From the NCBI GenBank assembly GCA_035542155.1, contig DATKLX010000070.1, positions 1 through 11,775 on the forward strand: a stretch of 11,775 nt of DNA, written 5' to 3'. The position numbers were made by a program, and so were the translations under genes. Position 1 is the stretch's first letter, and each line of letters starts with the position of its first letter. The notes under the pieces were generated by a model. That model made no database searches and was not told the origin of the DNA. It was given only the letters and a program-made list of their open reading frames with translations. This DNA comes from DATKLX01 sp035542155 (lineage in GTDB: Bacteria > Chloroflexota > Anaerolineae > Anaerolineales > Anaerolineaceae). Shown in pieces: positions 6,972 to 11,775 of the stretch.

Positions 6972-8246
6972 CTATCGCTGTATCATCGGTAAAAAGAAAT
7001 GATTGGGCAGTGCCGCCTGGTCGATCGCCGCTTCGATCAGGTACACCGCTCCGTTGCTGTAATCCGCCAGGTACAGATATCCGCTCTCGTCCTCCCCGAA
7101 GCTGGAGATTGAAAACGGCGCATTCAGTAGCAGTTGAGTCTGCCAGCCGACGCTGTTTTTCAGCCCGAAAATTTTCCCCAGGCAGTAATCCGCGTAGAAA
7201 TACACCCCCTGCATATCCAGGAATATATTTGGACCGCGGTACACGTACCCGCCGGTTACCGCGCAGCCGTTGGCGTCGTTCACCCCGTGGTCGTAGACCG
7301 CCACCGGCGCGTGATATGCAGGGGGAGGCATGCACCCGCTCATCGGGTTGTAGCACAGTGTGCCCTCCAGAATCCGCCAGCCGTAATTTTCTCCCCCGCC
7401 GCTGCTCGCGGGCTGAAAGTCGATCTCCTCCTCCCGGTCCTGGCCGACGTCGCCAATATACAGGTCATTTGTCAGCCGGTCGAAGGAGAACCGCCATGGG
7501 TTACGCAGGCCGTACGCCCACACTGCTGACCCATTGGAGGGGTTGGTCGGCGGGATGCAGTAATTCTGCGCCTTGGGCGGGTTCTGGACGCAGCCCGCCT
7601 TTTCCACGTCGATGCGCAAGATTTTTCCCAACAATGTGTTTAACGATTGCCCGTGATTGTCCGGATCGCCGCCCGAACCACCATCACCCACCCCCAGGTA
7701 CAGGTACCCATCCGGTCCAAAAGAAAGTTGCCCTCCGTTGTGATTGTCAAATGTGGAGTGATCGATCGTCAACACGACCACCTCGCTGCTCGCGTCCGCC
7801 AGGTTGCGATTGGCGCTGACGTTATACCGAGCGACGACGATATCCCCATCCGTCCGGGTGTAATAGACAAAAAAATGTCCCCTGGCCGCATAATTCGGAG
7901 GGAACGCCAGTCCCAGCAGACCTCGCTCCCCACAGCAACTGACCAGGGTGTGGATGTCGAGGAATGTCGCCGATTGGAGGTTGCCGTTTTGGATGATCCG
8001 GATCGTCCCGCCCTGCTCGACCACGTATAGCCGCCCGCTGCCGTCTCCAGCGTGCGTGATTCCAACCGGTGAAGAAAGCCCATCGCTGACCAACTGAAGG
8101 TGGATTACTGGCCAGACCACCGCCCCTTGGGCTGGCGCCCCCGGAATAAGTGTCGCTGAAAGAAGTCCAATCACCAATCCCAGCAGGATGATTCCATCCC
8201 ACCCTCGTTTTCCGCTATGCTTCACTGCTTGTACCATCCTTTTCAC
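6972..8246 (-). CDS. secreted PQQ-type sugar dehydrogenase (GSDH family)
   Basis: This is a 424-aa glucose/sorbosone dehydrogenase-family protein, close in pattern to soluble aldose sugar dehydrogenases. They use PQQ to oxidise aldoses to lactones outside the cytoplasm. Residues about 17-42 form a signal peptide with a cleavage site near PAQGA. Family motifs in order are GLSSPVGITHAGDGSGRLYVVEQ (51-78), GERGLLGLAFPP (106-117), DNHNGGQLSFGPDGYLYLG (167-185, H169 the expected catalytic base), GKILRID (207-213), YGLRNPWRFSFD (245-256) and GDVGQDREEEID (265-276). It ends in FFLPMIQR, resembling the YLPLILK motif of the beta-helix protein. The extra Cys residues suggest disulfides. GTG8246 and ATG8237 are both possible starts; AGGTGA sits closer to the ATG. 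It is the first gene of an operon with the XRE-cupin regulator. PQQ use is known for the family, but many relatives (HIPL-like) have untested cofactors and substrates. Confidence 0.9.
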   Translation of the reverse strand: MKRMVQAVKHSGKRGWDGIILLGLVIGLLSATLIPGAPAQGAVVWPVIHLQLVSDGLSSPVGITHAGDGSGRLYVVEQGGTIRIIQNGNLQSATFLDIHTLVSCCGERGLLGLAFPPNYAARGHFFVYYTRTDGDIVVARYNVSANRNLADASSEVVVLTIDHSTFDNHNGGQLSFGPDGYLYLGVGDGGSGGDPDNHGQSLNTLLGKILRIDVEKAGCVQNPPKAQNYCIPPTNPSNGSAVWAYGLRNPWRFSFDRLTNDLYIGDVGQDREEEIDFQPASSGGGENYGWRILEGTLCYNPMSGCMPPPAYHAPVAVYDHGVNDANGCAVTGGYVYRGPNIFLDMQGVYFYADYCLGKIFGLKNSVGWQTQLLLNAPFSISSFGEDESGYLYLADYSNGAVYLIEAAIDQAALPNHFFLPMIQR

Positions 8247-8255
8247 CTGTCATGT

Positions 8256-8273
8256 ATTCCAATTCTAATTCGG
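8256..8273 (-). repeat. three tandem GAAT-type hexamers in dehydrogenase leader
   Basis: On the plus strand ATTCCA-ATTCTA-ATTCGG repeats every 6 bases (ATTC at 8256, 8262, 8268), and a further ATTC follows at 8276. On the coding strand this reads CCGAAT-TAGAAT-TGGAAT. It lies between the -10 box and the start codon, where a bound regulator could block transcription. Confidence 0.4.
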
Positions 8274-8287
8274 ATATTCTTCACCTA

Positions 8288-8293
8288 ATTATA
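8288..8293 (-). promoter_or_regulatory. -10 box of the dehydrogenase/XRE-cupin operon
   Basis: A perfect TATAAT on the minus strand lies 41 bases before GTG8246. The -35 region falls in the T-rich tail of the ferredoxin terminator (TTTTGT with about 16 bases between) and is weak. The expected start site is near 8281, giving a leader of about 35-45 nucleotides that contains the GAAT hexamers. Confidence 0.5.
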
Positions 8294-8304
8294 TACATAA
8301 AAGC

Positions 8305-8344
8305 AAAAAACAAAACAGGGACTGTGCTGGACAGTCCCTGTTTT
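8305..8344 (-). terminator. intrinsic terminator of ferredoxin gene
   Basis: AAAACAGGGACTGT (8312-8325) and ACAGTCCCTGTTTT (8331-8344) form a perfect 14-bp stem with a 5-base loop. In the minus direction the stem is followed by TTTTGTTTTTTGCTTTT, so it should stop transcripts of the ferredoxin gene that ends at 8371. The symmetrical A/T ends give partial activity on the plus strand too, but no plus-strand gene enters it. Confidence 0.88.
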
Positions 8345-8370
8345 AAGGACAGCGGGTTGTGTACCCTAAC

Positions 8371-8556
8371 TCAGGCCTTAACGACGCAGTCGACCGGGCA
8401 GACCGTGACGCACTGGGGTGAATCGTACGTCCCTTCGCACTCAACGCAGGTGGTCTCATCGATCACGTAGGGTGTGCCTTCGGTGATCGAGTTGGTCGGG
8501 CAATCGGGCAGGCATGCACCGCAAGCGATGCAATCATCCAGGATCTTCATTGCCAT
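8371..8556 (-). CDS. 2[4Fe-4S] ferredoxin
   Basis: The 61-aa ferredoxin has two cluster-binding motifs. The first is CIACGACLPDCP (C9, C12, C15, C19). The second has CVEC (C37, C40), then eight residues, then CVTVCP (C49, C53). The eight-residue insert in the second motif and the extra Cys in PVDC resemble the YfhL/Chromatium-type (Alvin-like) 2[4Fe-4S] ferredoxins, which have very low potentials. It would carry electrons in the cytoplasm; the partner is not visible here. ATG8556 follows AGGAGAG with 7-8 bases spacing, and a TTGACA-17-TAACCT promoter lies upstream. The gene is a single unit closed by its own terminator and is divergent from the protease-like gene. Family confidence is very high; the second in-frame ATG two codons later is a possible alternative start. 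Confidence 0.95.
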   Translation of the reverse strand: MAMKILDDCIACGACLPDCPTNSITEGTPYVIDETTCVECEGTYDSPQCVTVCPVDCVVKA

Positions 8557-8603
8557 AGGGAGTCTCTCCTAAATAGAAACGATTCGATTTGAAAATCAGT
8601 CTT

Positions 8604-8632
8604 AGGTTACTCTCTTGCCAGGAGAGTGTCAA
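8604..8632 (-). promoter_or_regulatory. ferredoxin promoter with dyad in the spacer
   Basis: TTGACA (minus strand, 8632-8627), a 17-base spacer and TAACCT (8609-8604) make a good housekeeping promoter with a start site near 8597 and a leader of about 40 nucleotides. The spacer contains an inverted repeat: ACTCTC (8609-8614), seven bases, GAGAGT (8622-8627). A dimeric regulator could bind there and block the polymerase. Confidence 0.7.
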
Positions 8633-8692
8633 TTGACGAATATCACTCCTCCTGCTGACAAATGCACAATTCCGACCAAACAGATGTAATAT
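8633..8692 (+). promoter_or_regulatory. possible promoter region of the protease-like gene
   Basis: TTGACG (8633-8638) runs back-to-back with the ferredoxin -35 as part of the palindrome GTCAATTGAC (8628-8637), but the matching -10 position (TGACAA) is poor. Another candidate is TAATAT (8687-8692), which lacks a good -35. I cannot decide which is used. Confidence 0.3.
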
Positions 8693-8746
8693 ACCTGACC
8701 ACCTTTCAAATCTATCGACTCGCTCTCTAGAAAGGGGTTATTGACT

Positions 8747-9799
8747 ATGCGTTATAATCAAAAAGGTATTCTTCCCCCTTCAGGAGCAGCCATGGACGGA
8801 CAACCAGCGCTCAAAGTCAAACAACCTCCGGTCCTCTTCAATAAAACCCAGGCCATCATCGCCGAGATCACGGCCCAGTTGGGCAGTCCCTTGATTGCTT
8901 ACTGGAATAATCCCCGCGGTTCGGTCTGCCATAACGACGTGGTCGCGCTCTACGAGGTCCTCGAGAAGCTCGGCAAGCAGGATACCCTGTACATTTTTAT
9001 TAAGTCCAGCGGTGGAAACGGCCAGGCCGCCCTGCGCCTGGTCCATTTGCTTCGCCAGTACTGCGATCGCCTGATTGCTCTCGTTCCCCTCGAGTGCGCT
9101 TCCGCGGCGACTATGATCACCCTCGGCGCCAACGAGATCCTCATGGGTCCCCTGGCCTACCTGACTGCGGTAGATACCTCCCTTACTCACGACCTCTCCC
9201 CCATCGACCGCGATAACAGCCGGGTCAGCGTCAGCCTCAACGAGCTCACCCGCGTCATCCAGCTCTGGCGCTCAGAGAACACCGAGTCCGATGGCAATCC
9301 TTACCGTGCCCTTTTTCAATACGTTCACCCGCTGGTCATTGGCGCTGTCGACCGCGCTGAATCGCTCTCCATCATGCTCTGCATCGAGCTGCTTTCCCAC
9401 CACATCAGCGACTGCGCCACCACCGAGCGCATCGCCAACATCCTCAATTCCCACTACCCATCCCACAGCTACCCCATCCTCCTCGAGGAAGCCCGCAAGA
9501 TCGGCCTCACCGTCGACCACCTCCCCGCTGGGATCAACAACAGGCTTCTCGAGCTGAACGGTCTCTATAGCGAGATGGGCCAGAAAGCCACCACCGACTT
9601 CGACGAGATCCACGCTCACGGCAACGAGATCCTCAACATCTGGGAAACCGCTGGGATCCAGATCTTCTACCAGCAGGACCAGGACTGGTTCTATCGCGTC
9701 GAAGAGCGCCGCTGGATCACAATGAACGACAACAGCAGTTGGCGGCGCACCGAATCCGTCCACGGCAGGACCAAGACCGCCGTTCTCCACATCGCCTGA
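8747..9799 (+). CDS. serine dehydrogenase proteinase-like (SDH_sah, ClpP-fold) protein
   Basis: The 350-aa protein matches the pattern of the SDH_sah / serine dehydrogenase proteinase family, relatives of ClpP and SppA. Residues about 47-150 form the core: LYIFIKSSGGNGQAA (81-95, the glycine-rich oxyanion-hole stretch), LVPLECASAATM (112-123, candidate nucleophile S119), LGANEILMGP (126-135) and AVDTSL (141-146). There is no signal peptide or clear membrane segment, so it is probably cytoplasmic. The C-terminal part (about 270-350) is unlike the core, charged and aromatic (WFYRVEERRWITMN), and I do not recognise it. ATG8747 follows AAAGGGG (8731-8737) with 9 bases spacing; a TTG two codons earlier is less likely. 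Substrate and even proteolytic activity are unproven for most family members. It is divergent from the ferredoxin and followed by a large palindrome. Confidence 0.8.
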   Translation: MRYNQKGILPPSGAAMDGQPALKVKQPPVLFNKTQAIIAEITAQLGSPLIAYWNNPRGSVCHNDVVALYEVLEKLGKQDTLYIFIKSSGGNGQAALRLVHLLRQYCDRLIALVPLECASAATMITLGANEILMGPLAYLTAVDTSLTHDLSPIDRDNSRVSVSLNELTRVIQLWRSENTESDGNPYRALFQYVHPLVIGAVDRAESLSIMLCIELLSHHISDCATTERIANILNSHYPSHSYPILLEEARKIGLTVDHLPAGINNRLLELNGLYSEMGQKATTDFDEIHAHGNEILNIWETAGIQIFYQQDQDWFYRVEERRWITMNDNSSWRRTESVHGRTKTAVLHIA

Positions 9800-9809
9800 G
9801 CGGCCTTTT

Positions 9810-9859
9810 CCAGAATCAGAGGAGGGAACGCCGGCCGGCGTTCCCTCCTCTGATTCTGG
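9810..9859. repeat. perfect 50-bp palindrome between convergent genes
   Basis: Two 25-base arms (9810-9834 and 9835-9859) are exact reverse complements with no unpaired centre; the core is GGAACGCCGGCCGGCGTTCC. It begins 11 bases after the protease-like stop and ends 31 bases before the zinc-ribbon stop, the position of a bidirectional terminator. However, neither side has the T-run of an intrinsic terminator: the plus-strand side continues GCCCCC and the minus-strand side continues AAAAGG. It may be a transcript-end hairpin, an RNA-stabilising structure or a dispersed palindromic repeat. Confidence 0.85.
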
Positions 9860-9890
9860 CCCCCTGAAGGGAGAGCATAGTGGTTCTTGA

Positions 9891-10010
9891 TTAATTGAAA
9901 ACGACGAAAGAACGCCCGCAGTGCTCGCAGACGAACTCATCGCTGTCCGCGTCAACTTCCTCATAATGGCCGCAGTACGGGCAAATGACAACAATGACGT
10001 GTGATTTCAT
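9891..10010 (-). CDS. 39-residue zinc-ribbon protein
   Basis: The small protein is 39 aa. CPYCGH (C10, C13) and CEHCGR (C28, C31) make one zinc ribbon with a 14-residue acidic spacer, and almost nothing else is present apart from the hydrophobic N-terminal strand SHVIVVI. Such ribbons bind nucleic acid or protein, or serve as stand-alone metal modules; the function here is unknown. ATG10010 is chosen because GAGGTG (10017-10022) lies 6 bases upstream, while the longer open frame to 10151 has an unlikely extension of 47 residues. The gene converges on the protease-like gene across the 50-bp palindrome. TATACT on the minus strand at 10080-10075 is a possible -10. Confidence 0.75.
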   Translation of the reverse strand: MKSHVIVVICPYCGHYEEVDADSDEFVCEHCGRSFVVFN

Positions 10011-10074
10011 ACCAGGCACCTCAGCTTCTAATTGAAAAATACGATGACTTGCAAATCGTGTTTGGGTTATGTAC

Positions 10075-10080
10075 AGTATA
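10075..10080 (-). promoter_or_regulatory. possible -10 box of zinc-ribbon gene
   Basis: TATACT on the minus strand lies about 65 bases before the ATG at 10010. The -35 region (TGGTCG) is weak. The gap to the upstream transporter gene (190 bp) makes an own promoter likely, but this box is only a candidate. Confidence 0.3.
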
Positions 10081-10138
10081 TCCCCCCATCCCCCATTCGA
10101 CCATATTTTTTGCGTAAATATTTTGACTGCGGTTTTCC

Positions 10139-10178
10139 GGTTGCAGAGCAACCTGTCCGCTGGATGCGGTGTCAGCGG
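10139..10178 (-). terminator. two hairpins after the cation-transporter gene
   Basis: Downstream of the transporter stop (10200) the minus-strand transcript would form CCGCTG/CAGCGG (10157-10162 with 10173-10178, 10-base loop), then GGTTGC/GCAACC (10139-10144 with 10148-10153, 3-base loop). Both stems are perfect but neither is followed by a U-run, so a role in transcript ending or stability is a guess. Confidence 0.3.
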
Positions 10179-10199
10179 GGTGTGGTTTCTTTGCGGAGG

Positions 10200-10832
10200 T
10201 CACTCATTGATGAAAAATTTTCCTCTCGCCCCTTCGAACGCCTCCCAGGCCTCGCGACCCAGCCAGAAAAGGAAGACCAGCGCAGCGACATCTTCGACCC
10301 ACCACCAGCCGAACAAAGCATTCAAGAGCAACCCAACCAGCACGGTGCCGGCCATATAAGCGCAGGTAATCGAAGCGACTGCATCTTCCTCCATAGCCTC
10401 GCTGTTCAGATTCTTCGCGATGCGCCTTTTTTGAACCGCAAGGATGGGCATGACGATCACCGCCGCCAGGGATACGCCGATCCCCAGGGGTGAGCTTTCT
10501 GCCTGGGAATGATTGGACAACCCATAGAGTGCCGAGACCAGAACGTACAGGCACAGAAGGAAGAGCACAAGAGCAGTCCCGCGAGCAGCGCGCTGCTCGG
10601 CTCGCTCCACCCGCCCGACATCCGTTTCTGTCCCCCTGGCTTCAACCTGCAAGCGCCATAATAGGATCCCGCCCGAGATCAGCTCGAGAACCGAATCGAT
10701 CCCAAAGGCAGCCAAAAGGATGCTGTGCGCCATAACTGCGGCGACGATCGAGAGGATTGCCTCGCAGGCCATGTAGACAATTGTAAATATTTCGATGCGA
10801 ATGCCCTTCTGCACAACCTGCGTTGAATCCAT
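10200..10832 (-). CDS. short CDF-like cation transporter
   Basis: The protein is 210 aa with six predicted membrane helices (about 13-35, 36-60, 86-104, 117-134, 153-174 and 178-191). It looks like the membrane part of a cation diffusion facilitator without the C-terminal cytoplasmic metal domain. Helix 2 has GIDSVLE (D46, E50), the place of the usual DxxxD metal pair. Helix 5 has EDAVASITC where classical CDFs have His and Asp, so that half of the site looks altered. NALFGWWWVEDVAALVF (171-187) is a signature I associate with a short branch of about 200-aa cation transporters. The likely job is efflux of Zn or a similar divalent cation; the metal is unproven. The start is uncertain among ATG10832, GTG10835 and GTG10838, with GAGG just upstream. 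The tRNA-Leu terminator separates it from the upstream gene. Confidence 0.8.
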   Translation of the reverse strand: MDSTQVVQKGIRIEIFTIVYMACEAILSIVAAVMAHSILLAAFGIDSVLELISGGILLWRLQVEARGTETDVGRVERAEQRAARGTALVLFLLCLYVLVSALYGLSNHSQAESSPLGIGVSLAAVIVMPILAVQKRRIAKNLNSEAMEEDAVASITCAYMAGTVLVGLLLNALFGWWWVEDVAALVFLFWLGREAWEAFEGARGKFFINE

Positions 10833-10895
10833 CACCACTGAATCCTCAAGGTTCTCAGAGAGAAAATCGGTTCTCGGCTCTCACTGGTCGATAAC

Positions 10896-10923
10896 AAAAA
10901 GTCCCTACCAAAGGAAGGACCTT
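10896..10923 (-). terminator. intrinsic terminator of tRNA-Leu
   Basis: On the minus strand AAGGTCC and GGACTTT form a 7-bp stem (one G-U pair) around a 12-base loop, followed by further Ts and TGTTAT. It lies about 40 bases after the tRNA 3' end, as expected for a short tRNA transcript. Confidence 0.55.
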
Positions 10924-10963
10924 CACCCAATTCACTTACCACCCTAGTAACCCTCTTCCCTAG

Positions 10964-11047
10964 TAGGGCGGGTGGGGGTCGAACCCACAAGGCCTTGCGG
11001 CCGGCGGATTTTAAGTCCGCTGCGTCTGCCGATTCCGCCACCGCCCC
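10964..11047 (-). tRNA. tRNA-Leu (anticodon TAA)
   Basis: The 84-nt class II tRNA folds with acceptor GGGGCGG/CCGCCCT (G-U at the first pair), D-arm TGGCGGAATCGGCAGACGC typical of leucine, anticodon stem GCGGA/TCCGC with loop CTTAAAA (anticodon TAA at 11013-11011), a long variable arm GGCC-GCAA-GGCC, and T-arm GTGGG-TTCGACC-CCCAC. The discriminator base is A, also typical of leucine. The 3' CCA is not encoded (ACTA follows instead), so it must be added by the CCA enzyme. It reads UUA and, by wobble, UUG codons. Confidence 0.96.
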
Positions 11048-11056
11048 ACGCGCAAC

Positions 11057-11065
11057 ATTATACCA
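11057..11065 (-). promoter_or_regulatory. extended -10 promoter of tRNA-Leu
   Basis: TGGTATAAT on the minus strand has its hexamer at 11062-11057, 10 bases before the mature tRNA 5' end at 11047. The expected start site is near 11050, so RNase P would remove only a few bases. It is identical over nine bases to the dinG promoter. The -35 region (ACCGGA) is weak. Confidence 0.7.
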
Positions 11066-11164
11066 CTACTTCGATTTATTCCGGTTCTTCACCACCCGAA
11101 AAATCACCAGCCCTATGATCGCCGCCGAACCCAGTAGCCCCGCAATCAGAACACCGATAATCTT
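11066..11164 (-). pseudogene. 32-codon membrane-helix fragment without start codon
   Basis: Between two in-frame stops (11167-11165 and 11068-11066) the minus strand encodes 32 codons beginning KIIGVLIAGLLGSAAIIGLV and ending FRVVKNRNKSK. That is a single hydrophobic helix with a strongly basic end, like the C-terminal anchor of a surface protein or a one-helix small protein. No ATG, GTG or TTG precedes the helix, and the upstream TAG lies directly before it. It is either a decayed gene remnant, a peptide using a rare ATT or CTG start, or chance; the end overlaps the tRNA promoter. Confidence 0.3.
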
Positions 11165-11217
11165 CTACCGGTTCTCGGTCCTGGTTTTTTACCGTTCTCT
11201 GCTCTCTGTTCTCTTCT

Positions 11218-11775
11218 CTATATCTTCACCTTCAACATTCGCTTGTATATTTTGGCATACATCGACCAGAAATGCACCCACGCTGGCGAAAGTCTCGTCA
11301 CTGGCTGGCCCTCCCGTAAAACCCCCTTCAGGCTCTCCGGGCTGTCGAACGCGGGCAGCAACAGGTTCCCCCGCCCCAGCTCGAAAGGCGCGTGCGCGTC
11401 TGACCCTGCCGTACCGGGCAGGTAGTGTTCCCGGGCAAAGGCCGCCGCCTGCTCGTTGGGGCGGTTGTCCAGGCACCGCGAATTGAACGTTTCGATCGCG
11501 TCCACCAATGGAGTGATCTCTATCAGGTCTGCCAGCTCCCAGGCGCCCTTTCTCCCCCGGTCGAACGGGTGCGAGATGCTAATAAACGCCCCTTGCTCGC
11601 GCAGCCGGCCGATCGCCTCAGCCGGTTCCAGCCCATTGGGAATTTCCTCCTGCACGAAGGCGCACAACAACTCGCCTTTCGTGGTCATGATCTCCTCCCC
11701 CACGATCACCCGCTCGGCGTCCAGCTCCTTGGCCCGCAGCCCGCCAGCGATCCGGTTATGATCGGTCACCACCAC
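11218..11775 (-). CDS. PHP-domain metal-dependent phosphoesterase, 5' end missing
   Basis: At least 185 codons of a PHP-domain protein are present; the frame is still open at the window edge, so the true start lies beyond 11775. Metal-binding motifs seen are TDHN (residues 4-7 of the visible part), GEEIMTTKGELL (26-37), SHPF (68-71) and GSDAH (about 123-127), followed by ELGRG. These match the C-terminal two thirds of a stand-alone PHP phosphoesterase of the nucleoside-bisphosphate/histidinol-phosphatase-like group. The missing N-terminus would carry the first HxH pair. The C-terminus ends with a basic, aromatic stretch (WSMYAKIYKRMLKVKI). Hydrolysis of a phosphoester is likely; the substrate cannot be told. 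The tRNA-Leu gene follows after 170 bp on the same strand. Confidence 0.85.
   Translation of the reverse strand: MVVTDHNRIAGGLRAKELDAERVIVGEEIMTTKGELLCAFVQEEIPNGLEPAEAIGRLREQGAFISISHPFDRGRKGAWELADLIEITPLVDAIETFNSRCLDNRPNEQAAAFAREHYLPGTAGSDAHAPFELGRGNLLLPAFDSPESLKGVLREGQPVTRLSPAWVHFWSMYAKIYKRMLKVKI

Noticed and set aside
6925..7356. N-terminal extension of the XRE-cupin frame by 144 codons
   Set aside because: It overlaps the dehydrogenase in another frame, and the GAGGAGG-8-GTG start at 6924 explains the usual family length.
6383..7819. 478-codon plus-strand open frame across the XRE-cupin and dehydrogenase genes
   Set aside because: It spans two well-supported minus-strand genes and their junction and is full of R, P and S from frame shadowing, with no domain.
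10032..10493. Plus-strand open frame over the zinc-ribbon leader and transporter end
   Set aside because: There is no motif and no ribosome site, and it crosses hairpins and the 3' part of a clear minus-strand membrane protein gene.
10964..11775. tRNA-associated integration site or genomic island
   Set aside because: No integrase, no repeat of the tRNA 3' end and no mobile genes are visible; neighbours look like ordinary chromosomal genes.

Overview
The window reads as a piece of bacterial chromosome, most likely from the Chloroflexota (Anaerolineae-like). This is inferred from style, not from a database match. The genes are GC-rich and several are secreted. Two secreted proteins carry the short YLPLxxK/FLPMxxR-type motif that I associate with exported Chloroflexota proteins. 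Other typical family members are a DinG-type exonuclease-helicase, a PQQ-type soluble sugar dehydrogenase and an XRE-cupin regulator. Nothing indicates a phage, plasmid, insertion sequence or CRISPR array.

Layout. Positions 1-288 are AT-richer non-coding DNA ending in a strong extended -10 promoter just before the first ATG. Three plus-strand genes follow: a DinG-family exonuclease-helicase (289-3087), a Tat-exported parallel beta-helix protein (3138-4358), and a secreted seven-repeat beta-propeller fused to a DUF1287-like Cys/His hydrolase domain (4406-6277). They meet, with only 5 bp between, a minus-strand two-gene operon: a secreted glucose/sorbosone-dehydrogenase-family protein (8246-6972), then an XRE-cupin regulator (6924-6283). 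A 14-bp-stem intrinsic terminator (8312-8344) separates this operon from an upstream minus-strand 2[4Fe-4S] ferredoxin (8556-8371). The ferredoxin is divergent from a plus-strand serine-dehydrogenase-proteinase-like (ClpP-fold) protein (8747-9799), and a 190-bp promoter region lies between them. A perfect 50-bp palindrome (9810-9859) sits between that protein and a convergent 39-aa zinc-ribbon protein (10010-9891). Further right, all on the minus strand, are a short CDF-like cation transporter (10832-10200), tRNA-Leu(TAA) (11047-10964) with its own promoter and terminator, a 32-codon membrane-helix relict, and the 3' part of a PHP-domain phosphoesterase that runs off the window.

How the genes fit together. 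The left half holds a DNA-maintenance enzyme followed by cell-surface or exported proteins: beta-helix, propeller-hydrolase, sugar dehydrogenase. The regulator downstream of the dehydrogenase probably senses a small molecule and may control its own operon. The right half is small redox, metal and housekeeping genes. No defence or mobile system can be supported. The most interesting items are the propeller-DUF1287 fusion, the dehydrogenase/XRE-cupin operon with hexamer repeats in its leader, the compact ferredoxin/protease divergent promoter, the perfect 50-bp palindrome without a U-tract, and the leaderless-type promoters.
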